NCBI GenBank assembly: GCA_947631755.1
Contig: CANRMO010000014.1
Coordinates: 1 to 21,146 of the forward strand
Direction: 5' to 3'
Source of the DNA: an uncultured Lachnospiraceae bacterium
GTDB lineage: Bacteria > Bacillota > Clostridia > Lachnospirales > Lachnospiraceae
DNA: 21,146 bases
This document shows positions 1 through 8,270 of the stretch, piece after piece. The position numbers and the translations under genes were made by a program. Each line of letters starts with the position of its first letter. Positions within the stretch are counted from its first letter, which is position 1. A model generated the notes under the pieces. That model saw only the letters and a program-made list of their open reading frames with translations. It made no database searches and was not told the DNA's origin.

Positions 1-6
1 AAGGGT

Positions 7-35
7 TTGACGAGATTTTTATAACAAGATATAAC
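7..35 (+). promoter_or_regulatory. Sigma-A-type promoter upstream of the DUF2284 gene
   Basis: TTGACG at 7-12 and TATAAC at 30-35 are separated by exactly 17 bases, which is a good match to a housekeeping promoter. Transcription would begin near 42 and leave a leader of about 55 bases before the start codon at 97. It probably serves both the DUF2284 gene and the acetyltransferase gene after it. Confidence 0.6.
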
Positions 36-96
36 AGTTATTAAATCCCTAAAAATACCTCAAGTGAGAATTCAAAATTTGTGGAGGTATTTTAGT

Positions 97-588
97 ATGG
101 AAAAGTATTTTGAAATATTAAAAGAAAACGGAGCTGATTTAGCGATAAAGATAGCGGCTGATACCATAGTGACGGCAGCTTGGACAGTCTATCGTTGCAA
201 ATACGGATGCGATACTTATGGGAAAAGCCATTGCTGTCCGCCGAATTGTCCCACATGGAAAGAGACGCGGGAAATGATAAACTGCTTTCAATATGGGATT
301 TTATTTCGATGCCATGAGATGAGCATAGTGACACCTCTTGCCGTAAAAGTAGCGCGTGAGCTGTTTTTGGATGATTATTACAAAGTTATCGCTTTTGGTA
401 GTGGACCATGCAAGAAATGTTCAAAATGCAATCCAGACCACTGTAATTTTCCAGACAAAACCGTTCCAGCAATGGAAGCGTGTGGAATTGATGTTTTTGC
501 AACGGTGAGGAACAACAATCTCGAAATACATACATTACGAGGAAAAGGTGATATTCAGAATCACTTTGGGTTAATACTGGTTGAATGA
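97..588 (+). CDS. Cysteine-rich DUF2284-type putative metal-binding protein
   Basis: A 163-residue soluble protein whose cysteine pattern matches the DUF2284 family of predicted metal-binding proteins, whose function is unknown. Two clusters are visible: C34-x3-C38-x7-CC(46,47)-x3-C51, the second part reading CCPPNC, and C105-x2-C108-x2-C111-x4-C116. Together these could hold an iron-sulfur cluster or zinc. There is no signal peptide or membrane segment. The frame is open from a GTG at 64, but the ATG at 97 is preferred because GTGGAGG (80-86) lies at a usable distance and the upstream residues do not resemble the family. The acetyltransferase gene follows 48 bases later and may be co-transcribed. 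Base composition is AT-rich compared with the genes after 1380. The family assignment is from the motif pattern; the metal-binding role is known only as a prediction for the family. Confidence 0.8.
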   Translation: MEKYFEILKENGADLAIKIAADTIVTAAWTVYRCKYGCDTYGKSHCCPPNCPTWKETREMINCFQYGILFRCHEMSIVTPLAVKVARELFLDDYYKVIAFGSGPCKKCSKCNPDHCNFPDKTVPAMEACGIDVFATVRNNNLEIHTLRGKGDIQNHFGLILVE

Positions 589-636
589 ATTTCGTATTTA
601 TCAAAAGTAAATATATTCATATTTTCGGAGGTGAAT

Positions 637-1146
637 ATGATACTTGAAACGGAAAGATTATATCTGCGTGAGATGAAGCAGTCAGATTTTGATTCTTTAT
701 GTAAAATCTTACAGGATGAAGATACAATGTATGCATATGAGGGAGCATTTAGTGATGATGAAGCTCAGGAATGGCTGAATAGACAAATTATCCGTTATCA
801 AAAATGGAACTTTGGTCTATGGGCAGTCATTCTAAAAGAAACTGATGAAATGATAGGGCAGTGTGGACTTACAATGCAACCGTGGAAAGATGCGGAAGTG
901 CTTGAGATAGGTTATCTTTTTGAGCGATTATACTGGCATATGGGGTATGCCATTGAAGCGGCAAAAGCGTGTAAAAAGTATGCGTTTGAGATATTGAAAG
1001 CGGATGAAGTCTGTTCTATTATCAGGGATACCAATATACCCTCTCAGAATGTAGCCATAAGAAATGGTATGACAAAGACTGACACATGGACGAAACATTA
1101 CAGGGGTGTTGATATGCCGCATTATCGTTATGTGGTGTATCGCTGA
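637..1146 (+). CDS. GNAT-family N-acetyltransferase (RimJ/RimL type)
   Basis: A 169-residue protein that opens with the sequence typical of RimJ/RimL-like acetyltransferases (ETERLYLREMKQSDFDSL). A central GLWAVI...IGQCGL strand pair is followed by EIGYLF and the acetyl-CoA-binding region WHMGYAIEAAKACKKYAF at about residues 104-121. The usual R/Q-x-x-G-x-G/A pyrophosphate loop is present in a relaxed form (W-H-M-G-Y-A). The late segment IPSQNVAIRNGM is the family's usual N-x-x-S-x-x-(V/A)-x-x-x-x-G helix. The substrate cannot be told: relatives modify ribosomal proteins, amino acids or small amines. The ATG at 637 is preferred over the GTG at 631, because GGAGG at 627-631 is then 5 bases upstream. 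The length fits the family and nothing looks broken. Confidence 0.85.
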   Translation: MILETERLYLREMKQSDFDSLCKILQDEDTMYAYEGAFSDDEAQEWLNRQIIRYQKWNFGLWAVILKETDEMIGQCGLTMQPWKDAEVLEIGYLFERLYWHMGYAIEAAKACKKYAFEILKADEVCSIIRDTNIPSQNVAIRNGMTKTDTWTKHYRGVDMPHYRYVVYR

Positions 1147-1160
1147 TACGTTAGTTTTGC

Positions 1161-1292
1161 ATGGCGAATGAAGCATATGCAACAAATAATGCGATTGACG
1201 AATTGAAAGAAATTGCTACAGGAATTATAGGCGATAATAATGCTGATGGGGTAGCGAAATGGTTAGAAGCGCACTACTTTGGTTGCTGCTAG
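1161..1292 (+). CDS. Possible small ORF or gene fragment, 43 residues
   Basis: An open frame starts at ATG 1161 (MANEAYATNNAIDELKEIAT...) and ends at TAG 1290-1292. The first 35 or so residues have a believable amino acid composition with a likely helix. The last few (HYFGCC) read through DNA that, in another frame, encodes the methyltransferase remnant. This suggests that an older reading frame was cut and joined to foreign sequence near 1267-1273. No convincing ribosome binding site precedes the ATG. I do not recognise the family. It may be a broken N-terminal fragment rather than a working gene. Confidence 0.25.
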   Translation: MANEAYATNNAIDELKEIATGIIGDNNADGVAKWLEAHYFGCC

Positions 1293-1380
1293 AAAACTTA
1301 ATCGGGAGTATATTGGATTTGAAATAAATGAAAAATATTACAATAGCATTTTAGTAAGGATGAAAGAAATGGAGGAATGA
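1267..1380 (+). pseudogene. C-terminal remnant of a DNA methyltransferase
   Basis: Frame 1 from 1267 to the TGA at 1378-1380 reads KRTTLVAARKLNREYIGFEI followed by NEKYYNSILVRMKEMEE. This is the C-terminal end of site-specific DNA N4/N6 methyltransferases of the pfam01555 type: the final T-T of the AdoMet-binding F-x-G-x-G-T-T motif, then helix A-A-x-x-x-x-R and strand Y-I-G-x-E, then a helical tail. Everything N-terminal to the T-T pair is missing, including the rest of the FxGxG motif and the catalytic (D/N)PP(Y/W) motif. In-frame stops lie just upstream (TAG at 1264-1266). The remnant is about 36 codons of a protein normally several hundred long. Its last codons contain the GGAGG used by the surface protein gene. 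Identification is by motif; how it got here is inference. Confidence 0.7.
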
Positions 1381-1382
1381 TG

Positions 1383-4157
1383 ATGAAAAAGTTGAAGGAA
1401 AATCTGTTACAGAAAATGACGGCGGTGGTGCTCACTGCGGCACTGATTACAGGTATGGCGGCTGGAGCGGCGCCGGTCAAAGTGTCTGCACTTCGTGAAG
1501 GGCAGACAGGGCATAACCATTCTCATGATGGGGTGGATTTTTCAGGAGCGAAAGTCCTGTCAGATGTAAACGGTGTGCTGTATGTGGATGGGGTCGCACA
1601 GACAGCAAAGACGTATACTTTGGACTATGCCCCGAAGTATCCATATGATGCCTATGAGTTACCTGGTGGAACTTACTATCTTGCAGATGACGTAGAATTA
1701 AATGCACATTTACGGATTGATGATGCTGATCCAGTAAGGCTTTGCCTGAATGGAAACAGTTTAAAAATGAAGCAGAGATGTGACAAGGGTTCTTCTTATT
1801 TGATTCTCATGGGGTACAGTGATGGCGGTGAAGGGTGTCTTCATCTTTATGATGCTCCGGGGGATGCGGGGAAAATCACTTCCAATCCAAGTGATCCAGG
1901 TGAAATCGGCACAGGAGGCGTATCATTGAGAGGAAAGAGCAGCTTTTATATGCATGGCGGACAGATTACCGGATGTAATGTCAGGTATTCTGCGGCTGCT
2001 GTTACAGTGTTTAGAAATACAACATTTGTAATGTCGGGGGGCAGTATAACAGGCAATAATTCTGAATGCGGAGCAGTTGATGTATGGAAAGACGGAACAT
2101 TTAAAGTTGGCGGAAAAGTAAATATCAGCGGAAATACAAATACATATGAGGAAAAGGGTGGTGCGGATGTATATTTAAGGGATGGCGCTAAAATCACAGT
2201 GGATGGACTGCTTCCCGGCTCCGATATCGGGGTTACTACGGTAGAGAAGCCGACGGCTGAATACACGCAGGACGTTACCTGGAGAAACAGTGCGGATTAC
2301 ATCCAGTATTTCCACAGTGATGATGAGGATTGCAGGATTGTAATTGGCTGGGACAATGCAGTGGGGCTCGCTTTAAAAGAGACGGCTACACCGGCAGCCA
2401 GTCCGGGAGCAGGCACTTATACGGAAAATCAGCAGGTTACACTTACTACGGAGACAGACGGGGCGGAGATTTATTACACGGTGGATGGAACTGTGCCAGG
2501 TAAGGAAAATGGAACGAAATATACCGGGCCAATTGAAGTAACAGGAACAGAGGGACAGCGTGTCAATAAGACGATCAAAGCGATTGCCATCAAGGAGGGT
2601 ATGCTGGACAGCCAGGTTCTGGAAGCTGAGTATACGATTGCGCTCCCTCACACCCACAGTGAGGATGAGACGGTCTTTGATACCGCACTGGCCAGCCAGG
2701 CTCCGGCCTCCGGCAGCTATTATATGACAGAAGGGAAGTCAGATCTGGCAATTGGAAGCAATGTCAGCCTCTGTCTCAACGGACAGAAGGCCACGCGCCT
2801 TAACGTGGCAACTGGAGCTGTCCTGGATCTGTATGGCTGCAACGAGGGTACAGTTGAGGGCGGCATAAGCTGCCAGGGAACACTTAACCTCCACAGCGGA
2901 ATCATCGACGAGATAGAGCTGTATGACAGCGGTGCTCTTTCATTCGCCGGAGCGCCAAAGGCCACGAAGATTTTTGTTAAAAACAGCGGAACCATGCTTC
3001 CCAGAATTGATGCCAGGAACTATATCGGTGACAGTGTGATTACGCTGGATCTTGCATCTCTCACCGGCGTTGAAGACCATATTGCCGTCTGTAATGTTAC
3101 GGACAGTAATGCAGACAAGTTTATTCTTGGGAACGAGGACTATTATCTGGAACGGAACGGGGATAACCTTATCGTCAGGTATAATGGGCCCGCTGTGCAC
3201 ACGCACAGCTATGGAAGTGAGTGGAAGTCAGACAGTGAAAACCACTGGCATGAGTGCAGCTGCGAAGCAAAAACGGAGGAAGCCGCACACAGCTTTGGCG
3301 CATGGACGGTGACAAAGGAGGCAACAGCAGATGAGGAAGGCACAAAGGAAAGAAGCTGCAGCGTCTGTCAATATAAACAGACAGGGGTAATCCCAAAAAC
3401 AGAAAACAAAACACCGGCGACACCACAAGCTACAGAAGCTCCATCAACACCAGAGGTACAGGCAACGGAAGCTCCACCAACACCGGAGGTACAGGCATCG
3501 GAAGCACCGTCAACACCGGCAGTACAGGCATCCGAAGCGCCGTCTGTGGCAGAACAGGTAAAAAATGAGTTGTCCCTGAATGCAAAATTAAAGGTCAGCC
3601 AGACCGGAAGTAAAATCAAGATAGTATGGGGAAAGGTTTCTGGTGCGGACGGCTATGATGTCTATGTCCAGTATTGTGGAAAGAAGTTTACAAAAAAGTC
3701 AATAACTGCCGTTAAAAGTAGCAAAAAAACAAAAATTACGGTAAAGAAAATAAATGAAAAAGCAATCAACATAAAGAAAGAGTACAGGATTTATGTCCTT
3801 GCTTATAAGCTGGTGGACGGTGGGAAGATATCCCTGGGCAAGACGATTACTGCTCATCTTGTTGGAAGAAAGAATGCGAAATATACTAACGTGAAAGCAA
3901 TTAAGATAAAGAAGAATTCATACCGCCTGAAGAAAGGTAAGACAGCACGGATTAAGGCAAGAACTGTATTGGTAAGTCCGGGCAAAAAACAGCTTTCCAA
4001 TGCACATGCAAGGGAATTTCGCTATGTGTCTACGGATAAAAAGGTGGCAGCTGTTTCAAAGAAAGGAGAGATTAAGGCAGTGAGAAAAGGCACCTGTAAC
4101 ATTTATGTCTATGCAAGGAACGGATATGCAAGGAAGATAAAAGTGACCGTGAAATAA
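1383..4157 (+). CDS. Large secreted surface protein with CHB_HEX, FN3-like and BIG2-like domains
   Basis: A 924-residue exported protein. The N-terminus has a signal peptide (basic start, hydrophobic TAVVLTAALITGMAAGAA, cleavage probably after VSA near residue 36). Next come an H-x-H-S-H segment and a beta-rich region of about 45-330 with glycine/asparagine turns like a right-handed beta helix. A chitobiase/hexosaminidase C-terminal-like domain spans about 334-420 (GAEIYYTVDGT is its hallmark). A second H-x-H plus LCLNG module covers about 424-560, a W/C/H-rich module HTHSYGSEW...CSVCQY about 606-675, and a TEAP-rich linker about 684-721. An FN3-like domain (WGKVSGADGYDVYV) and a final lysine-rich BIG2-like domain ending KIKVTVK complete it. 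There is no LPxTG anchor, so it is secreted or held by its basic C-terminus. Of three adjacent ATGs (1377, 1380, 1383), the third is 7 bases from GGAGG (1371-1375). Adhesion or glycan binding is an inference. Confidence 0.85.
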   Translation: MKKLKENLLQKMTAVVLTAALITGMAAGAAPVKVSALREGQTGHNHSHDGVDFSGAKVLSDVNGVLYVDGVAQTAKTYTLDYAPKYPYDAYELPGGTYYLADDVELNAHLRIDDADPVRLCLNGNSLKMKQRCDKGSSYLILMGYSDGGEGCLHLYDAPGDAGKITSNPSDPGEIGTGGVSLRGKSSFYMHGGQITGCNVRYSAAAVTVFRNTTFVMSGGSITGNNSECGAVDVWKDGTFKVGGKVNISGNTNTYEEKGGADVYLRDGAKITVDGLLPGSDIGVTTVEKPTAEYTQDVTWRNSADYIQYFHSDDEDCRIVIGWDNAVGLALKETATPAASPGAGTYTENQQVTLTTETDGAEIYYTVDGTVPGKENGTKYTGPIEVTGTEGQRVNKTIKAIAIKEGMLDSQVLEAEYTIALPHTHSEDETVFDTALASQAPASGSYYMTEGKSDLAIGSNVSLCLNGQKATRLNVATGAVLDLYGCNEGTVEGGISCQGTLNLHSGIIDEIELYDSGALSFAGAPKATKIFVKNSGTMLPRIDARNYIGDSVITLDLASLTGVEDHIAVCNVTDSNADKFILGNEDYYLERNGDNLIVRYNGPAVHTHSYGSEWKSDSENHWHECSCEAKTEEAAHSFGAWTVTKEATADEEGTKERSCSVCQYKQTGVIPKTENKTPATPQATEAPSTPEVQATEAPPTPEVQASEAPSTPAVQASEAPSVAEQVKNELSLNAKLKVSQTGSKIKIVWGKVSGADGYDVYVQYCGKKFTKKSITAVKSSKKTKITVKKINEKAINIKKEYRIYVLAYKLVDGGKISLGKTITAHLVGRKNAKYTNVKAIKIKKNSYRLKKGKTARIKARTVLVSPGKKQLSNAHAREFRYVSTDKKVAAVSKKGEIKAVRKGTCNIYVYARNGYARKIKVTVK
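3432..3545 (+). repeat. In-gene tandem repeat, 33-bp unit
   Basis: Three full copies and one partial copy of an 11-residue unit (TEAPSTPEVQA, TEAPPTPEVQA, SEAPSTPAVQA, SEAPS). They form a proline/threonine-rich, probably unstructured linker between the cysteine/histidine-rich module and the FN3-like domain of the surface protein. The copies differ by synonymous and a few amino acid changes, so the repeat is not freshly amplified. Repeat number may vary between strains. Confidence 0.85.
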
Positions 4158-4189
4158 GCGGGCAGCAGGTAACAACTATGCCCCGCAAC

Positions 4190-4218
4190 TTGCATTTCTC
4201 CACTTTGCGTGGTATGAT
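4190..4218 (+). promoter_or_regulatory. Promoter for the DUF3592-like and PBP genes
   Basis: TTGCAT at 4190-4195 and TATGAT at 4213-4218 are separated by 17 bases. Transcription would start near 4225, which rules out the GTG at 4224 as the main start of the next gene and supports the downstream TTG at 4245. Confidence 0.6.
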
Positions 4219-4244
4219 AGGGGGTGGTAAAGGGGGGAAAGGGT

Positions 4245-4865
4245 TTGCGGGGAAATAATCTCAGCAGAGAGGAAAAGAGAGAGCTGAAAAAAAAGAAAGT
4301 TGCCATCAGTAAGATCATGACGCCTGTCGTAATGATTTTATTTGTGTTGCTTTTGTTGATGATTCTCAATTTTCATTCGCTTTGTCATGTTCTGAACATA
4401 AAAAGTTATGCCACTGTGCGCGCGGAGATCGTTGAGAAGACCACGGATCCGCTGGCGATGGTCATCCCCATGGCGATTGTGAGATATGAATATGAAGGGA
4501 CAATATATGAAGACAGAAAATATTTTGCGCTCCAGCCATTTTTCGGACTGAGCCCGGAGGCAGGGACGAAACTTGACATCTATGTCAACAAAGGGGCGCC
4601 AAACCATTTTATATTCCGGGAGAATTTCTTTGTCAATTGGATTAATTGGCTTCTGTTATTTTTCGAGGGAGTATTTATTTCCCTTCTGGTGCGGCGGATC
4701 CGCAGGCTGATACAAAATCACAAGGAGAAGAAAAAACGCAAAAGAACAGGAAGGGGAATTGAGACGGGCCACCAGGAGAGTTCTGCGGCCTGGGATGTGG
4801 GATTGAGTGAAGAGAAGTGGGAGGAATGGGTAACAGAAAGGAGTGAGAGTGATGGGGAGGATTAA
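4245..4865 (+). CDS. DUF3592-like two-pass membrane protein
   Basis: A 206-residue membrane protein with a charged, lysine-rich cytoplasmic N-terminus and a first transmembrane helix at about residues 26-44 (MTPVVMILFVLLLLMILNF). An outside beta-rich domain contains YEYEGTIYEDRKYF and LDIYVNKGAPNHFIF, and a second helix (WINWLLLFFEGVFISLLV) is followed by a very basic cytoplasmic tail. This layout and the V-x-x-x-Y-E-Y-x-G-x-x-Y pattern match DUF3592-type proteins, whose function is unknown. The proposed start is TTG at 4245, 7 bases after AGGGGGG (4231-4237) and downstream of the promoter's predicted start point; the GTG at 4224 is the alternative. Its 3' end overlaps the PBP start by 14 bases, so the two are probably translationally coupled. 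A role alongside the PBP in the envelope is inferred from position only. Confidence 0.65.
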   Translation: MRGNNLSREEKRELKKKKVAISKIMTPVVMILFVLLLLMILNFHSLCHVLNIKSYATVRAEIVEKTTDPLAMVIPMAIVRYEYEGTIYEDRKYFALQPFFGLSPEAGTKLDIYVNKGAPNHFIFRENFFVNWINWLLLFFEGVFISLLVRRIRRLIQNHKEKKKRKRTGRGIETGHQESSAAWDVGLSEEKWEEWVTERSESDGED

Positions 4866-7749
4866 AGAGTATATAAATGAGCATACATGGGCGCTGTGGA
4901 CTGTGAGAGTTCTGGCATTTCCGTTCTGGCTTGTTTATAAGCTGGTTACATTTGTCATGAATTTTTCCAAGATCATTTTGAACATATGCCTTATTCTGCT
5001 CTTTGTGGCATTGCTGGCGGGCGGTGTCATCTATGGGAAAGTCGCCCCGATGTATGAGCAGGCGAGTGAAGAGGCATATGATAAATTGTCAAATTTAAGT
5101 GCGGATAATTTTCATATACTTTCTAATACGATCATTTATGATAAAAACGGAAAGAAGATTGGGCAGATCGACAGCGGTTCATACCAGTACATGCCGATAA
5201 AAGATATTTCAATCTATATCCAGAATGGCTACATCGCCACGGAGGACAAGCATTTTAAATCCCATTCGGGGATTGATTTGCAGTCGCTGACCAGAGCCGC
5301 GCTTTCTCTGTGGAAAAACAACGGCGAGATCAAGCAGGGGGGGAGCACCATTACGCAGCAGGTCATTAAAAATAACCTGCTGACACAGGAGCAGTCCTAC
5401 AGCCGCAAGTTGACGGAGGTGCTGCTCGCCCCCTCCCTTGAGAAAAAGTTCAATAAAGCAGAGATCATGGAGTTTTACTGCAACAGCAATTATTATGGCA
5501 ACCAGTGCTATGGTGTGGAGACGGCGGCCCAGTACTATTTCGGGTGCTCAGCAAAAGATGTTTCTCTGGCACAGGCCGCTATGCTGTGCGGTGTCTCCAA
5601 CAGCCCGAACAATTACAACCCGATCGCCAGCATGGAGTATGCCACGGAGAAAAAAGAGCAGGTTCTGGGAAATATGCTGGAGCAGGGATATATCACAGAA
5701 AAAGAATACAAGAAAGCGATGGAGGAAAAGATCAAGATTGTCGGTGTGGACGACATGGCCAGTTCGGAAAATTATATGGTGAGCTATGCGATCGACTGCG
5801 CGACGCTGCAGTTGATGCAGGATGAGGGCTTTAAATTCCAGTATATTTTTAAAAATTCGGACGAGCAGAAGGCTTATAAAGATAAATACTCGAGAGTATA
5901 CAGCGAAAAAGCGGCGGAGATCCGCGCCGGAGGATATCAGATCTACACATCCCTTGACCAGAAACTCCAGAAGAAATTGCAGAATGCGGTTTCCTCTAAT
6001 CTGTCGACATTTACGGAAAAGGATGCGAAGACAAAGAAATATACGCTTCAGAGTGCGGCGATGTGCATTGACAATGAGACACAGTATGTTGTTGCTGTTG
6101 TCGGGGGGCGGACGAAGAAGGATGAGTACAACCGGGCATTTTTATCTGTGAGGCAGCCGGGATCTACCATCAAGCCGCTGCTGGACTACGGACCGGCCAT
6201 TGACAATAATGTAATAAACGGTTCTTCGGTTATAAACGATACAAAGGTCTACTGGGATGACAGTGACAAAAAGAGCTACAGCCCTAAAAATTCGGGCGGC
6301 AGCTATCACGGGAGGGTGACTGTCAGGGAAGCGCTGTCGCGAAGCCTGAACACCGTTGCCTTTCAGGTGTTTAAGAAAACGGGCATTGACACTTCCCTCA
6401 GTTATCTGGACAAGCTGAAATTTACATCCCTGTCCTATGCGGACAATTCTGCGCCGGCGATTTCGCTTGGCGGTTTTACGAATGGCGTCACGATAAATGA
6501 TATGTGCCGCGGTTATGCGACTCTCGAAAATAACGGGCAGCTCAGTTCCCGCACGTGCCTTGTGAGAGTTGACCACGAGACAAAGGGGACGGTTTATGAG
6601 GCACCGGAAAAAGAAGAGAGTGAGACAGAGGTCTTTTCCTCTGACACCTCATTCATTATGAAAGATATGATGCAGGGGACATTTTGTGAGGGGTACGGTA
6701 CAGGACACAGTGCCTATAACGACAATCAGATCTATGCGGGGAAGACGGGAACGACCAGCAGCCACAAGGACGCCTGGTTCTGTGGTTTTAGTGCTTATTA
6801 CACAACGGCTGTGTGGATCGGGTACGACACACCCCGTGAGATGCCTGGCATGTTTGGCAACTCCTACCCTCTGAGGATCTGGTCCTCTTATATGAATGAT
6901 ATCCACAGCAAACTGGAGAAGAAGAATTTTGATATTCCAAGCTCCCTGCAGCTTCGCAGGGTTTCAGGCGGCAATCTGACAAAGAGCACAAAGGAAATCT
7001 CTTATAATCCAAAAAAGAGGTATTATTCCCAGAGACCGGAAGGCTATGATTATTATTCCACGCTGAATGAGGAGCGCAACTCCGAATGGGAGGTAAATTA
7101 TAAGCTGGAGGCAGCTAAAAAGGCGGCGGATGAAGCGGTCACTAAATTTGAGGAATATCAGATTGACAGTGTGAAAGCTGCCTTGAATTTTGAGAAAAGG
7201 TACAATCATGTACTCGCCATTATTGAGGAAATACCGGATGAGTACGAGCAGGCGAATTACAAGAAGAGGGCGACTAAGAAATATGAGTCCCTCAATCAGC
7301 AGGTGATGGAGCAGTGGCAGGATGCCATCAGTGAGTACCAGCAGGAAGAACAGGAGAAGAGGGAAAAACAGCAGAAAGTAGATGCTGAGGACGCTATGAA
7401 TAAGGCGAAAGATACGATGAAGAAGAACCGTATCAAGAAACTCCAGTGGTATACCGATACGCTGAATGGCCGTTCCTATTACACGGACGTCACGAAACTG
7501 CTCATTAAAGACGGCAAAAAAGCGCTGAAGAGAGTAAAGGGTTACTCTGAGTACGAATCTATGAAAGAGGCGTGGGATGCCGCTGTGGCAAGGGCGGAGA
7601 ACTTGCCTGAGGCGCCGGAGACACCGGATGTTGGAAGCTCGCCCAGCGATAATAAAGATATTGATAAAGATAAATACAAGGAAGAACAGACGCCAGAACC
7701 TACGGCCACACCGGAGCCTACGGCCACACCGGAGCCGGGTGTGCAGTAG
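4852..7749 (+). CDS. Class A penicillin-binding protein (transglycosylase plus transpeptidase)
   Basis: A 965-residue bifunctional peptidoglycan synthase that polymerises lipid II and cross-links the strands outside the membrane. The N-terminus has a hydrophobic region at about residues 14-60 with the anchor near 38-60. The GT51 domain shows T-E131-D with the first catalytic glutamate, GGSTITQQVIKN, and R-K-L-T-E189 with the second. The transpeptidase shows S438-T-I-K441, S498-L-N500 and K631-T-G633, so all catalytic residues are present. After the transpeptidase, a tail of about 270 residues is helical, highly charged and coiled-coil-like, and ends in a D/K-rich stretch and TPEPTATPEP repeats. 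This makes it longer than a typical PBP1 (about 700-850). The ATG at 4852 is chosen over the GTG at 4843 because AAAGGAG lies 8 bases upstream. The enzyme class is certain; the role of the tail is unknown. Confidence 0.95.
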   Translation: MGRIKEYINEHTWALWTVRVLAFPFWLVYKLVTFVMNFSKIILNICLILLFVALLAGGVIYGKVAPMYEQASEEAYDKLSNLSADNFHILSNTIIYDKNGKKIGQIDSGSYQYMPIKDISIYIQNGYIATEDKHFKSHSGIDLQSLTRAALSLWKNNGEIKQGGSTITQQVIKNNLLTQEQSYSRKLTEVLLAPSLEKKFNKAEIMEFYCNSNYYGNQCYGVETAAQYYFGCSAKDVSLAQAAMLCGVSNSPNNYNPIASMEYATEKKEQVLGNMLEQGYITEKEYKKAMEEKIKIVGVDDMASSENYMVSYAIDCATLQLMQDEGFKFQYIFKNSDEQKAYKDKYSRVYSEKAAEIRAGGYQIYTSLDQKLQKKLQNAVSSNLSTFTEKDAKTKKYTLQSAAMCIDNETQYVVAVVGGRTKKDEYNRAFLSVRQPGSTIKPLLDYGPAIDNNVINGSSVINDTKVYWDDSDKKSYSPKNSGGSYHGRVTVREALSRSLNTVAFQVFKKTGIDTSLSYLDKLKFTSLSYADNSAPAISLGGFTNGVTINDMCRGYATLENNGQLSSRTCLVRVDHETKGTVYEAPEKEESETEVFSSDTSFIMKDMMQGTFCEGYGTGHSAYNDNQIYAGKTGTTSSHKDAWFCGFSAYYTTAVWIGYDTPREMPGMFGNSYPLRIWSSYMNDIHSKLEKKNFDIPSSLQLRRVSGGNLTKSTKEISYNPKKRYYSQRPEGYDYYSTLNEERNSEWEVNYKLEAAKKAADEAVTKFEEYQIDSVKAALNFEKRYNHVLAIIEEIPDEYEQANYKKRATKKYESLNQQVMEQWQDAISEYQQEEQEKREKQQKVDAEDAMNKAKDTMKKNRIKKLQWYTDTLNGRSYYTDVTKLLIKDGKKALKRVKGYSEYESMKEAWDAAVARAENLPEAPETPDVGSSPSDNKDIDKDKYKEEQTPEPTATPEPTATPEPGVQ

Positions 7750-7775
7750 AGGGGCGGGGGTGAGAGGCTTGATTT

Positions 7776-8255
7776 TCAGTTGGCCATACGTTTTTTTGCG
7801 CGCAGTTCTCTAAAAAAGTCTTTCATGAGCTGGCTGCACTCTTCCCCGAGCACTCCGGTAGTCACGTCTGCCCGATGATTGAATCCGGGTGTCTGCAGGA
7901 GGTTCATAACAGAACCTGCGCATCCGGCTTTGGGATTCATGCTGCCGATCACGACCCGGGGGATGCGGGCCTGGATGATAGCCCCGGCGCACATCGGGCA
8001 GGGTTCCAGCGTCACGTACAGCGTGCAGTCCTCAAGCCGCCAGTCGCCGATCGCTTTGCTGGCTTTGTTGATGGCCAGAATTTCGGCGTGGGCCAGCGTG
8101 TTCTTTTTCCAATTGCGCTTGTTGTATCCGCGGGCAATGATCTTGTCCGAGAATACGATTACGCAGCCGATGGGCGTCTCATTTTTCTGATACGCCCTTT
8201 TCGCCTGCGAGATAGCTGCTCTCATATATTTTTCGTCAGATCGAGAAGTATCCAT
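7776..8255 (-). CDS. tadA: tRNA-specific adenosine deaminase TadA
   Basis: A 159-residue cytosolic zinc deaminase that converts adenosine 34 to inosine in tRNA-Arg(ACG), allowing wobble decoding. The catalytic signature is complete: H56-A-E58-I-L-A-I, with H56 a zinc ligand and E58 the proton shuttle, and P85-C86-P-M-C89-A-G-A-I with the two zinc cysteines. The early segment ETPIGCVIV and the C-terminal K-D-F-F-R-E-L-R are also typical of TadA rather than of cytidine or guanine deaminases. Length is normal. It lies 15 bases after the unknown repeat-containing gene on the same strand and converges with the PBP gene, leaving 26 bases between them and no clear terminator. An AAAGGAATGAG stretch ahead of the ATG provides the ribosome binding site at a slightly long spacing. 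Confidence 0.95.
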   Translation of the reverse strand: MDTSRSDEKYMRAAISQAKRAYQKNETPIGCVIVFSDKIIARGYNKRNWKKNTLAHAEILAINKASKAIGDWRLEDCTLYVTLEPCPMCAGAIIQARIPRVVIGSMNPKAGCAGSVMNLLQTPGFNHRADVTTGVLGEECSQLMKDFFRELRAKKRMAN

Positions 8256-8270
8256 TGTAATCTCATTCCT

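Noticed and set aside
3..44. Open frame reading GFDEIFITRYNSY then stop at the left edge, as if the tail of an upstream gene
   Set aside because: It is too short to recognise and coincides with a good promoter (7-35), which is the better-supported explanation.
4158..4186. Hairpin GCGGGCA/TGCCCCGC after the surface protein stop, as a terminator
   Set aside because: The stem is imperfect (one bulged C), the loop is long, and no U-tract follows.
6142..6576. 144-residue minus-strand open frame inside the PBP gene
   Set aside because: It is a shadow of the transpeptidase coding region, with no ribosome binding site and no recognisable motif.
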